Shown here piece by piece: positions 24,601 through 42,700 of a DNA stretch of 64,000 nucleotides (positions are counted from its first letter, which is position 1; each line of letters opens with the position of its first letter). Source of the DNA: Hepsetus odoe. Taxonomy: Eukaryota > Chordata > Actinopteri > Characiformes > Hepsetidae. The translations under genes were made by a program, and so were the position numbers. Below the pieces are notes generated by a model. It saw only the letters and a list, made by a program, of their open reading frames with translations. It did no database searches and was not told the DNA's origin. Location of the stretch: the NCBI GenBank assembly GCA_017165825.1, contig CM029378.1, forward strand, positions 17,623,133-17,687,132. Reading direction: 5' to 3'.

Positions 24601-26267
24601 GCTATCTTAAAAGTTCAAAATGCATTGCTTAACATTTTTCTCCCTCCCCCCCATCCATGCTTTAGAGTGTGTCGATGTGAATGTTACACCTGACAAGCGT
24701 CAGATATTCCTTCAAGAAGAGAAGTACCTGTTGGCTACATTGAAGAGTTCCCTCATTGCCATGTATGAGACTGGGGTCAATAAAATAAACCTCAATCACA
24801 CACTACAACCCTCAGGCAGTACGTAATACCTGTCAGTACCGTTCTCTCATTGTTCAGCATTATATGACATGAAATGACAATATGATTTCACTGTTGCAGC
24901 AAATTGCATAACATCAAGATCTCTGAGCATGCTGTAGGTATCTTCAGTTGTATAAAGATCAATTTAAGGTTGATCAAAAAACTGTTTCAGCAGACATACT
25001 CAAGTTACCTAGGTGTCAAAAAGTTGCTAATAATGATGGTAGATCACTCAAATCTCAACAATGCTGAGAGAGCAGTAAAAAAAAAATGATAATTGCTAGC
25101 ACTTTTAATGACTTCATTTTCAATGTAAATGTCAAATCTAAATGAATCAATGTTTTGCTGTTAGTGTATTGGAGTAATATATTGTCTTTCATAACAATGT
25201 GTGAAAATGTGCAAATAACATCTAATTCAATGTCAATGATCCTATTTCAGGTTTTTGTCGACCTACTGATTCTGAAGGCCATCACACACCTTCTCTGCCT
25301 GAAGTGCTTCCAGAAAATGATTCTGAGATGCTGCTACAAAATCAAAAGCCTTCCTTTAACTTAGCAGGACTGAAAGCCGCATTTTCAAAACAGCATTCCA
25401 CTGGAATTGAAACAAAGACCTCTTACAGTAAACCTGTTTGTAGTGATCCAACTCAAAAAAAGATGCAGTCTTTTTTCAGTTGCTCTGAAAAAACTTCTTC
25501 CATGAAAGTATCGTTACAGTCTCCTTCATGTAGTACTTCTAAGAATGCGGTTTCACCACCCAGAGCTTCTGCATCATCCTTAAATAGATTTAAGCGCAAT
25601 TCTGATGTGGATCTTGATTCTGGTATTTTGCAACAAACCTCCACCACAGGAATGCCAGTGACATTGTGTGGAAACAGTTCTGAATTCGGGTCTTTAGATT
25701 CTGTTTTAGACAAACCTAACATTAAAACGGAGCACATTAGTGAACCTGAAGATAAGGCCCCAGATTGTGCAGAACCTTCAAACCAAGAGACTGAATCCAT
25801 TGATAGCCCTGAGAGGATCTCCAGTCCAGAAGCGAAAAAATGTAAGTGGGACGATAGCCCATCAGAACAGGAGCACATGCCATTCTCCAATGCAAGAGAT
25901 ACTTCCTCTGGACTATTTGACAGACCTGTTGATGTGCAGAAGAAAACTGTACCTTTGCCGTTTTCAATGTTGGAGCTTGCTCAAAGGATTGAGAGGCTAA
26001 AAGCCCAGCAAAAAGAGAAAAATGACCAGGGGCCAAAATACAGATGCTTCAGGGCAAAGATTAACCCTGGAGAAAACCAAAGTGCTGAAGATGAACTGAA
26101 GAAAGAGATAAGGTGAGGGATTTGTTTAATCCGTTTTGTCCGTATCTGTGTCAAAATAGTGCTTCTACAAGGTCGGGGGATTTGTTCATGTATAGAAAAT
26201 TATCTTAAATTGTTGTTTGAATGATGAGAAAATGTCTCATTTAAATATATCTGCCCTTTCATCCTAC

Positions 26268-26310
<43 letters not shown>

Positions 26311-26550
26311 TCAAAGCTGTTGATGTCTCCTTTGATATGAAAAGGAGAGGTCTAAAAATGATTGCTGTGATGTTGCATAAGCACTTCAGAATGAATGACT
26401 GTTCAAAGCCTTTGCCCAGAATAAGCTTCAATTAAAAATATTTCAAAGATCAGATTGTATTTTTTACTAGCTGATTGCATTACCATTACATAAAACACAC
26501 CAGAGACTGCCAGTATTCTTACAAAATGCTTTACATTTTGTAAGCAACAN

Positions 26551-26594
<44 letters not shown>

Positions 26595-29505
26595 GTTTTT
26601 TGAAAATTGAAAATTAAAATGATGACTTGATGACTAGTATGTTTGTTTTAAAGCAAGGCCATGTTCAAAGAGATGGAGATTATTGGTCAGTTCAACCTTG
26701 GTTTCATCATCACAAAGTATAAATCTGACCTTTTTATGATCGACCAGCATGCTACAGATGAGAAGTACAATTTTGAGATGCTCCAACACCATACTGTCCT
26801 TAAAGGACAGAGACTTATAGCGTAAGCCAGTCCTTTGATCTGCTTACCATTAATTGTAATTAAAATGTTTTAAAAAGAGGCTGTCCTATTTGATTTCTGT
26901 ATCTCAGTCCACAGAATCTCCACCTCACTGCTGTGAGTGAAACAGTTTTGATTGAAAATCTTGAAATCTTCAAGAAAAACGGCTTTGACTTCTTAATTGA
27001 TGAGGATGGTAAGTTCACATGCTCAACTAATGCTCTTCTTATACTGCAATTTGTTCTTCACATAGATTTAAATGCCATGTTTTACAGCACCGGTCATGGA
27101 GAGAGTAAAGCTCGTATCTTTACCCACAAGTAAGACCTGGACATTTGGTCCTAGCGACATTGAGGAGCTCATCTTCATGCTTAGCGACAGTCCTGGAGTC
27201 ATGTGCAGGCCTTCTCGAGTCAGGCAGATGTTTGCTTCCAGAGCTTGCCGGAAATCAGTGAGTGATGCTTCCCCTAGAAAACTATAGCTTTCATGATAAC
27301 TAAACTGAAACCGACAGTAAAAAACGGTCTGATAAATGTATGCATTTTAAAAATTTTCCAATTTTTCCAATAATGTATATTAGAATCTTCAAAATGTCCA
27401 TATAATCAAAAACAAAAAAACCCTCTCATATGTAAAATGGATTTTAAAAATGCATGCACATTCTGTAAGTTTCAAGGCATGCTGTTCCTTCCCAGGAACA
27501 GGGAAGGATGGGAACAGGGAAATACATGAAATGTTTGTTTCGGATATTTTCCTATAAAAAAATCTGCCATTTCTAAGATGATTCTTTTGTCTCGCTTGGT
27601 TACACTCCCCCTAAAATTTCACATGGTACTCCTTTGTTTCATCCAAATCTGCAAGCTTCCAGAAAATAAATAGAAAAACAGACTAAATCAATGCAGAGTA
27701 CAAGCATAAATGGGCCTTATAGCAGCTAAATGCCACCCATTCACCCTTAAGTTAAAAGGAGTGTTTCAGCTTGGACGGCTTTTCTTTTTTAAATGAGCAC
27801 TATTCAGGGCTGCCAATCAGAACAAATGCTATTTATAGATAAAGTAAATGATTTAAATGCACAGTAACAAAAATAGCCTTTTTTATTATAGGGTATAAAT
27901 AAGCTGGTAAATGGTCATGCAAAATGAAATGACATTTTTTAATAAACCCATAGATACACTGCCATTAGAGTCACTCACTCTGTTTCATTAGACCACCTGT
28001 CATTAGACTAGCTTTGATTACGACAACCATTCGCTGTGGCATCATTTTGATAAGCTTCTGCAATAACACAACATTTATTGCCGTCCTTTTCGCCAAGATC
28101 TTGTAGAGATGATGGGAGAGTCAGACCACTGCACAAATTCTCCAGTACATCCCAAAGATTCTCAATGGGGTTAAGGTCTGGTCTCTATGGTGAAAAATTG
28201 TCATACTCCCTGAACCACTCTTTCACAATTTGAGCTGATGAATCCTGGCATTGTCATCTTGGAATATGCCCATGACATCAGGGAAGAAGAAATTCACTGA
28301 TGGAATAACCTGGTCATTCAGTATTTTCAGCTAGTCAGCTGATCTCATTCTTGGGGCACATAAGGTTGCTTAACCTGGACCTAACCAACTGCAGCAACCC
28401 CAGATCATAGCACTGCCTTGGCAAGCGTTGGCATGATGGGTGCATCATTTCATGCACATCTCTTCTTACCCTGATGCGTCCATCACTCTGGAACAGGGTC
28501 CAATCTTTATGCACCCTAGCATGAAGCCTTTTTTTGTGATTAGCCTCACTGATCAGTGGTTTTCTTAAGGCTACACAGCTGTTTAGTCCCTTGAATTCAT
28601 TTCACATGGTGCGTGTGGAAGTGCTCTTACTTTCACTATTGAACACAACCGTGAGTTCTGCTGTTGTTTTTTTACAATCTGATTTCACCAAATGTTTAAA
28701 TGATCGCCGATCACGGTCATTCAAGATTTTTTTCCGACCACATTTCTTCCAGGAAGATGATGGTTCCTCACTTTCCTTCCAGTTTTTAGTAATGTTTTGG
28801 AAAGTTCTGAACCCAATTTTAATAGTTTCAGCATCTCCTTAAATGTTTTCTTTGCTAGAAGCATGCCAATAGTTTGACCCTTCTAGAACAGATTAACATC
28901 TTTTCCACGACCACAGGATGTGTCTTCTGACATGGTTGTTAATAGAAGCTACTCACTTCATCAGTTAGTGTTAAGTAACTTGTTGCTGCTGAAACATTAT
29001 CATCCTTGCAGTAATTATCCAATTGGAGGCTCTTACCTATTTGCATTATTAAATTCAGGTGGTGAATTTAATGACTTTTTTGACAATTTTAGTGAATTTT
29101 TTTTTTTTTAGACAGGCAGCATATGTTTTGAAGCTCAGGGAAAATAGTTGAATACAAGAAGAAGAAGAAATTTAAAGGCCGTTGCTTATTTTTTCCACCA
29201 TCAATTTCCTGATCAGTTATAAGAAGTGCAGATTACCTGATTACTAACATGCCCAATAGTAGCAGTAGCAGTCACAGCCTAGACTACTTGCAAAGGCTTT
29301 TGGAAGTTAATGTACAGGTTGTAGGCCTACATTTAATTAAGTGTTTTATTTTTTATCTCAGGTCATGATTGGCACTGCACTCAACACCAGTGAAATGAAA
29401 AAGCTTGTGGTCCACATGGGAGAAATTGAACAGCCTTGGAATTGTCCTCACGGCAGACCCACCATGAGGCACCTGGCCAACATCGACATCATCTCACAGG
29501 ATTAA
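18646..29505 (+). CDS. pms2: Mismatch repair endonuclease PMS2
   Basis: Pairs with MLH1 as MutL-alpha and nicks the nascent strand in mismatch repair. Fifteen exons: 18646-18659, 20272-20411, 20523-20609, 20698-20800, 22418-22601, 23728-23895, 24047-24144, 24291-24390, 24470-24554, 24666-24818, 25251-26112, 26654-26821, 26908-27008, 27088-27257 and 29362-29505. They give 858 residues (human 862). The GHKL ATPase has [12 protein letters not shown] (Glu ~41), VSDNGRGV and [15 protein letters not shown]. An N-terminal continuation includes [17 protein letters not shown] and [13 protein letters not shown]. Exon 11 is a long, poorly conserved linker. The C-terminal endonuclease metal motif [12 protein letters not shown] lies at about 695-706. 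The MLH1-binding and zinc-site region ends with SRACRKS and [13 protein letters not shown]. The start [13 protein letters not shown] is set by the small first exon. AATAAA at 29676-29681 follows the stop. Introns 4, 5 and 14 hold transposon relics. The gene looks intact. Confidence 0.97.
18680..19060. mobile_element. Possible non-autonomous DNA transposon relic in pms2 intron 1
   Basis: Wording such as CTGTCCAAAACTTTGTGGAC resembles the termini of a fish interspersed repeat I have seen before. No matching second terminus or coding remnant is clear. A short ATC-rich run (19021-19050) follows. Confidence 0.3.
19915..20108 (-). repeat. tRNA-derived SINE
   Basis: Reverse-oriented copy from GTGAAAGTGACCATTC (tail) to CACTAGGACACCGCTGCCC (head). 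It lies in pms2 intron 1, about 160 bases before exon 2. Confidence 0.85.
21265..22300 (+). mobile_element. Tc1-like transposon, internally deleted, in pms2 intron 4
   Basis: Inverted ends are visible: AATTAAAGGAACACTTT (from about 21278) and its complement AAAGTGTTCCTTTAATT (22265-22281). Between them, a plus frame at 21649-21948 encodes a Tc1-type helix-turn-helix region ([17 protein letters not shown], then [16 protein letters not shown]). The frame breaks afterwards, and the catalytic part is only partly recognisable (a VWGGIF-like end near 22120). About 1.03 kb, shorter than an intact element, so this is a dead copy. Confidence 0.75.
22840..23350 (+). mobile_element. RTE-type LINE endonuclease fragment in pms2 intron 5
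   Basis: Degenerate plus-strand translation gives [34 protein letters not shown] and [21 protein letters not shown]. These are characteristic of the apurinic endonuclease domain of fish RTE elements (often annotated as craniofacial development protein 2-like). Frameshifts separate the pieces, and no full ORF remains. Confidence 0.75.
23410..23640. mobile_element. Terminal fragment of a DNA transposon
   Basis: The start, ACACTGTGCACAATTATTAG, resembles a common fish Tc1-type terminus. No partner end is found before pms2 exon 6 at 23728. Confidence 0.4.
26268..26308. repeat. (TA)n microsatellite
   Basis: TA run in pms2 intron 11. A second run lies at 26554-26589, just after the single ambiguous base (N) near 26550. 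Confidence 0.9.
27955..29115 (-). mobile_element. Tc1/mariner-like element relic in pms2 intron 14
   Basis: On the minus strand, around 28130-28190, broken frames give [14 protein letters not shown]. This is the catalytic-end motif typical of Tc1 transposases (D, then NPIENLW). Upstream minus-strand pieces are too degenerate to join. The outer limits are approximate, based on ATACACTGCCATTAGA at 27953 and loss of similarity after the poly-T near 29110. Confidence 0.65.
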
Positions 29506-29681
29506 AGGACTTCTGCCAAGATTTTATCCATTCATCCTGTACGACAGCTTTTATAAATGTGCATTGTTTTGTACGCTGCATTTTTCATTTCACAACTCAT
29601 TGAGACGATCTTTATTACAAATTATTTTTATATGAAAACCATTGTGTTTTGTTACTTTTATGCTGTTTAAATGCAAATAAA

Positions 29682-30700
29682 GATGACTAGAAGAATGATC
29701 AATACTTTCTCATTATGAACAACTAAATTGCTGTTTTGTAGTTTGCTGAACATTTTAGTTTTTACATTGAGTGTCACAGGATCGGATGTAAATTATAGCG
29801 CAGGTACAACAAAAATGTCACAGTTTTAGCTGTCTGTTGGGGGAGAACTGTTCTGTATGGATTCAGAAAGTACATCTCCATCTGGCAGCAAAAAGCAAAG
29901 TGTCAATTTCAGATCTTACCTTCACTGCCCACATTCTTCCATATGTCCATCACGCTGCCATGGGTGTTGTACTGTATTTCCACTAGAGTGGAGAAGTTTC
30001 TAAAGTTTCCAACACACATAGGAGTGGTAGAGAGATGTGTAATGTTTGAAAAATAAAAAAAACCCAAAATCCGAGGCAGTGGTCTGTCTGTACATTTAAA
30101 AACTTCAAATGTCATTTTTAAAATTTATTGCATCTTGCTTAAACAACTGACTCTACTGCCCGTTATTTTTAATGGAGCATCTACATTTTGTCCATATTCC
30201 TCAGCTTTTGGAAAACACAAATATTGACGAAATGATTTAATGTTGAGATTCAATGAGCCTCTAATGGTGTGGGAACCATATCCACAGACGGGTCAGTTTC
30301 ATGCTGAACTGGGGTTTTGGATGGTTATGGGAGAGGATGCTGTCCATGTTTTAAAAAGTATATAAAACAAATTAATAGGAGATTAAATGTCTATTCTAAA
30401 CTTTCACCACCGACAGTTTTCTTTACTTGTGTTGAGAGGAGGCCGCTGCCACATCTCGATGCCAAAAATGGTTCAGATTATCCATAGCTACCTGTAAATG
30501 TTAGTAATGTAATTGTTTGGGGTTTTTTTTATGAATCTTTGTATTATGATTGCATATGAGAAAAGGTCATATCCTTAACAACGCATTTAAATCACAAAAA
30601 CAAGTGTTAATACAATCAATGTATAGTGTTGATTTCAATGTTGTATTATTTAGTAATCTTTTATTTACTGTATTGTGTAAAATTATTTCCTTATTGCTGA
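29682..30700. other. Intergenic between pms2 and rsph10b
   Basis: AT-rich, with no recognisable coding sequence, repeat family or RNA gene. The last 100-200 bases, next to the first rsph10b exon, presumably hold its promoter. Confidence 0.5.
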
Positions 30701-30827
30701 CTTTCTCATGCTGAACTCTACAGGTAACCTGGCAACCCCGTTGCTATGGGCAACGAGGACTAGCATGGCTAACAAACTGATTAGCAGCGTAGCGCAGCAG
30801 CCTGGAAGTGTAATAAACAGCTGTAAA

Positions 30828-36557
<5,730 letters not shown>

Positions 36558-36736
36558 TGCTGAAATGTTCAAAATAACTCATGTTTTAATTGATTAGCAA
36601 ATGTTTAAAGTCAAAGTATACAGACTTCTTAATTAGCATCAACAATAATTCTACTAATAATTCTTTAAAAGCGAAATAAAGGGGGAAAAAACAAGAGCGT
36701 GAGTATTTCTACATCTAACAGTAAAGCTCATGGGTT

Positions 36737-39700
36737 CTATTTACTGGATGGTGGTGTAAACATAATGAGGTCACAGTCATACACTGACTGTCTCACTCTG
36801 TTCCTCTGCTCGGGGGTGAATGGCAATGGGTTTTCCATTAGCTGAAAGATAAAGAAAGAGTCAGTGGGAAGCTATGAAACAATCAAAAAGCAAATGGTGA
36901 ACTATCAAAGTATTAATTAAAAAAAACAAAGAAAAACAATACTGCTGAAGTCTTCCCCGCTACATTTTTTGGGAATCACCTTGTTGAAGCAAAAATACTA
37001 CTAATTGCTTGCTAAAGTCTTTAATTTGGCATTTTGAGCAGATTAAAATAGAAGCAAATGTTTTACTGAGCTGCAAAGTGCCTGTTGATACATGGTGCCT
37101 AGATTCAGGGAATTCCAGTCACTCCGCATCACTTTTAAACTAATCACTAGCCTGATCATCTGCAATCAAACACAAGGACTGGAGAGAAATGAAAGCCAAG
37201 TACTTTGTCCTTGATGAAGCCTAGAGGAATAGTACTGTAGTAGTATAGTAGTGATTTGGAAGCTAAATATGATGAGGGATAGACTTTTGATCAGTACTGT
37301 GTTTGTCATGCAACTGTTGAAAACAGAAAAATAAAGAGAAAGCTCAAATCCACCTGTTCTGTCCAAGAAGTGAGCACCAGTGGTGTGATTCTGGGGAGAG
37401 CTGAAGTAAGAGTGTGAGAAAGAAAGCATGAGTGTCTACACAGCTTGTGCTTAACACCACCTCCAAGATGCACCAAGATTTGATCAACAATTATGAACAC
37501 CAGAAGTACCTGTAGGTGTCATTGTTACATCTTCACTCGGTTCCTCATTCTGGGACTGAGGACTCTCCATCTCAGCATCTACTGCCCCTAGAGAAAACCT
37601 CTCTGCTGCCGAGCTAGGCACTGGAGACAAACTGCAGAAGGCCGTTGGCTGAAGATATCGCTCAAAGTCCACATTGGCAATATTCTAAAAAAATTTAAAT
37701 AAATTAATTAAAATAGCAATTACAGTAATCTCTTTATAATATGAAATAGTACAGTACAAATTCATCATGAAAGTGTGCTTACCGCAGTCTCTGGATTTTC
37801 AGTCCTTTCAACTTGTTCACTAATGGGAAATATGGAGAGGGGGGGGAATGGCTATGAAAGATGCAGATATTCTCAAATATAATTGCGTATTTAAGTGAAA
37901 GTGACTATTATTGTCATTGTGAAACGCAGCACAGCACAACACAATGAAATTCAACCTCTGCATTTAACCCATACACACATGTGCAGCAGCTATTGAAAGC
38001 ACCTGAGAAGCAGCGATGGGGACGGTACCTCAGGGCAACCTACTGGCCTGGGATTTGAACCCACAACCTTCTGATCCTGGGGCAACTCCCTAACCACTAG
38101 GCCACCGCTGCCCCATGTTAAGTACCTAACAATAAATTTTACAGTAAAGTTTTAGGAAATGTAATGAATGAAATAGGTAATTTCGTTGATTAACATTTGT
38201 TATTAGTCTTTATTAAGGGGCTATAACAGGAGAAGCCACCATCCTCACTTTTTGATAAGATATACACCATCCAAACTGAATTCACTGTTTGTGATGCAAC
38301 TAAATCATTTTATAAGCCTATTCAATCTATTCAAACAGGAGTAGTCTGTACACGTACCTTTCACTGACAGATATGGTGGCACTGTCCGAGGAAGCTGGGG
38401 AGTGGACACAGACTTGTGGTGGTGTGGTTGACATCATACAAGGACTAGAGGGTGCAGAGACACAGGACTCCACCATCTCTGCTCGTGGAGATGTTTTGAA
38501 TGACGAAGGTGAGAGGTTGAAACTCAGGCTGTCAGCTTTAACAGGAGAGGAATCTGCTGCTGGATTAACTAACGAGCAGCTTATTCTTTCAGCAACCATG
38601 AGCTCCTCTGCTTGCTCTTGGGGAAATGCAGGGGCCTCTTCAGAGTCCTGAATGCATCTCTCAGGTTCTGCACTTACATCCAGCGGCTCAGGGATAGAGA
38701 CATGCTCTCCTGCCTCTGACTGGTGAGGAGAATTCTGTAAAGCTGCCTTCATTAGACTGTCCACTGGTGCATTCACAAGGTCTGGCTGAATATGACTGTT
38801 GTCATTTGTGTCACAGTCAGTTTGGGTGGATTCTGTGTGTGAGAGCTGAGGTGGTGATGCAGGAGTGCTGGATCCATGGTGATTAGGGCTGAGCTGGATT
38901 GCTTTGGGGGAGCGCAGAAGAGGTTCAGCAGGGTGCTGTGAATTACAGACATGATTTGGACTTGGGTGAGATACATCAGCAGGAGGTTCGGTAGATGGAT
39001 GAGCTTCTTCAGTAGAAGTGATTGCCATGCGTGGTTTAGGAGAGGAACAAGAGACAGCAAGTCGGTTCTGCCTGCCTGGAGTGTTAAATCTAGACACACA
39101 AGGAGACTGAGGGAAAGGAACTGCACTCCGTCGAACTCTCAGGGCATCTGAGGGGGAGAGATACAAATATTATTACTTTATGTAGGAGGGAACGGATATA
39201 CAGCAGTTATAAATTTTATTTATTGGTCCGGTATTAAAATGATATGACGGTCATCCTGTTCTTGCCCATTTATAGTCATCAGTGGTGGACATTTACAGGA
39301 TTTCTCACTGAAACGGAGGATGATTGCACAGCCCTTCAAAGCACCGTTCAATTCCTTATCCAGTCAAAAATGCCACAGTTAAGTGCTCTGACAAAACTCT
39401 CTATGCTAACATAAGTCAATCCACCTAAGAGAACTGACCAAATATATAAAGGTTTATAATAAGTTATGTTAATATGATTGTTGTGGAAAATTTGTCAAAG
39501 ATTGTTTCAATGTGTTAAAATTACATCACAATGTTAACAATTATCTGTCAGAGAAAGATGTTCATCATTTATAGTCATCAAGGCAAAAAAATCCAGATAA
39601 TTACTGATCATGTGTACTTTTATAGTTTTGTCTCATTACTCAGCCCAGGCCTACCAGTATTGTTTTATTCCCCACCCAGTACTTCAGTATTCAGTATTCT

Positions 39701-42700
39701 AAGGTATGCAGGGATGTGTGCTGGGATAGAGGAAATAGACTATGCTGAGTTCCCAGAAACCATATTCTAGATCAGTAGTTCTCACACGTTTTAGTCAAAG
39801 GCTCCCTTTGTAGACATCAACCGCTTCACTCATAAAATTACAAAATAATTAATTAACAAACTTGATCATTTAATAATTATACATCTTTTAAAGGTCTATG
39901 GCCAGACTTGCACACCGCACAGACTCCCAGTCTGAGAACTTAGTTAAGTAGTTCAGCTCCAAAAACAATCGCTAATACTGCATTGCTTATTTTGATGACC
40001 ACTAAGCAAATAAAGCAATCATACCAACTACTTTGACTGGACTCTCCACCCGGAAAAAGCCTCCCTGAAACACCACAGTCTGGGCTGCCAGGGGGTTAAC
40101 CAGGGCATCAGATGCAGGAGCAGAGTCATCTGAAGCCGCAGCTGCTTTCTCTGCAGCCTGCTTTGCCTTCATGGCAGCCTTCACTGCAGCCAGGCGACTC
40201 TTTGCAGCAGCACTGGCTCCAGCACCTGCTCCAGTCTTACCTCCACCCTGAGGAGGCTTCTGCAAGGCCACACACACGGTAATCAGAAAGGGATCTACAA
40301 GTCATGGTTTCACATACACACCGAATAGTGATATATGAATACTTTTTTTTGTTTTTTTTACCTTGACCAACTTTTTCTGCTTGGTAAGAGGCTTTATTTC
40401 CTCCTGCCATCCTCTGGCTTCTGCTTCTTTCAAGGCATTGAACTTTTTATTAACATCTTCCACCTAAAAATGAAACAAAGATCAGACGGGAATCAATTAC
40501 GCACAGTCAGGCTGTTCTCCCAAGAACTTCTTGCACCTCTGAGGCCATGCCGTTCTTATACATGGCATACAGTAAAGGGACATTCAATCACGTCAGTTTG
40601 TATATCATTACCTGAAAGTACACCATGTCCCAGAATCCCTGCAGGTCTGTGCAGGTAGTTATTTTCTCCCCTCGTCCCAGGTCACAGTCATCTACCAGGC
40701 CACTAAACTGGCCAAAGCGCTCCTTCATCAGAAGCCTGGCCTGGCCAACAGCTGTGCGCACACGGTCTCGCACTACAGAGATGATCAGTTCAAACAAATG
40801 CTCCTCAAAATATGACAAATTTTATGATTAACTCCACAGCATTCACACAATTTTGGGCTCTATTATTCACAGGTGTTTTGGCTCAAACTAATGAACTAGC
40901 TGCTAATGTTTTGTGCCACATGAGATGGGAAAACTCAAATTTACAGACCTTGGAGAGATTTGTTTGAAGACACGACCTTCTTTATTAAATAAATGATCAT
41001 AGTTCAAGACTAACATTTCTGCTTTTTTTTTAAGTGGGAAACATTCTACATAACAGACTGAAGTGAAAACTCACTGTCTTCTGGAATAGACGCATCATCA
41101 AATCGTGATTCCCATAACTCAGAGAGCCCAGTCAACCGTTCCGTCTCCTCAGCCATCACTGCCCTACAAAACATTCATGTGCACACTTACAGCAAAAAGC
41201 ACTATCAAATAAATATTCATTTATAAATAATCGTGTATTAAAAAGGTAGTACAGGGTATTAACTTTACCTAAAATAGGGGACATCATGTTGTGGCTCCAC
41301 AGGTGCAGATGGAGGAGAAGAAACTGGAGGAAGTGTAGAGACAGGGGCTGTTGCAGGATTGAACAGGCAGGATGGAGGTGAGGAAAGAGAAGGAGCAGCA
41401 TCACAGGAGTCAGAAGGTAGGGAAGCTGGAATGGGAGACTCAATCTTGTTTTCAAAACAGATGCTAGAAAATCAAGAAAAATAATTAGAATCATCAAAAT
41501 CTTTGAAATTAAAAATTTGGGGAAAAAAAAAAAGGCACGTTCCTGACGCAGGAACAAGAAGTACCTGGGTGAGAGGAAAGCATCAGCAGAGTGAGGAGAG
41601 AGGGGTGTTGGCTGGAAGGTTCTCAGACCACTAGGGGGCTGAAACACAAAGCCTTGAGGAGCAAATGAGGTTGGAGTCACTTTGGCTTCCTCCAACTTCT
41701 CCTTCGCATGGGAAAGATTTGCTGTAGGGACTTCATCAGTAATCTATTGAAACACAATCCTCATATTTATTAACAGTGTCAAAGCAATCCACTCAGATTA
41801 ATTAGCCTGAGGACAAATAAGAAATCAGACAAGCAGTTAAATTGATGCAGGTACACAGGTTTGCTTACCTTTTTTTCAACAGCTGCCACAGACTCTGCGT
41901 GTCCTGTTATGAAAGCAGTGTTACATCATGAACCTTATACAGATCATACATATGTACAACACAGTCACAACAAAATCTCTTAATACTTCGTGGTGTCTGG
42001 ACCAATGCAAACAGACCACAATTACTTGTCTTACACTAACATGCAAAATCAACTTTTTACATTGATTGTAATAATCGGTATGAATTTATTTTTTGGATAA
42101 AAGTTGACATCAATTGTTCAGAACTTCATTTTGCTTTTACCTTGCATTTTTTTCCCTTTATTTGCTGAGGGCAGTGCTGGTTGCCTGTTTGCAGATCTTG
42201 TTCTGAGACTCCTGACGTCTAAAAGTTTCACAAAGAGAGAATGAATCACTAAAGAACGACTTTTCAAAGAAATCAGGCAAACAGAAAAGCATTTAAGTGC
42301 ACCTGAAGCAGGTGTAATCACAGCTTTGGCTGGAACCGCTGCTGGAGCAGTTTTAGCGGATGACCTGGTAGTGGGGGCCCGCACAGTCGGTTCAACTGTA
42401 AAAGACACTCGGTCAATTCCTTTAGTTCCTAAAAATCAGCCAATAAGCACACAGTATGTGATCACCTCGGCGTCCGAAACATTACTGCGGCCCTTTACCT
42501 GTTACAGTTCTGCCCCTGATATTTGCTGGAGCTGACGCCTTGTTGGTTCTGGATGTGGGTGCAATCTCTACTAATAAACAAAAAATAAAAAAGCAGCAAA
42601 GATTAGTACCTACTGAGTAACATTACTTCAAATGCTCAGTGGTGCTTCTGTTATGAATAATGTTTCCTGAAATAATGTCGTATTAAAACAATTTTACTAC

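Noticed and set aside
25453..25890. 145-codon minus-strand frame antisense to pms2 exon 11
   Set aside because: It is antisense to a confirmed coding exon with no independent support.
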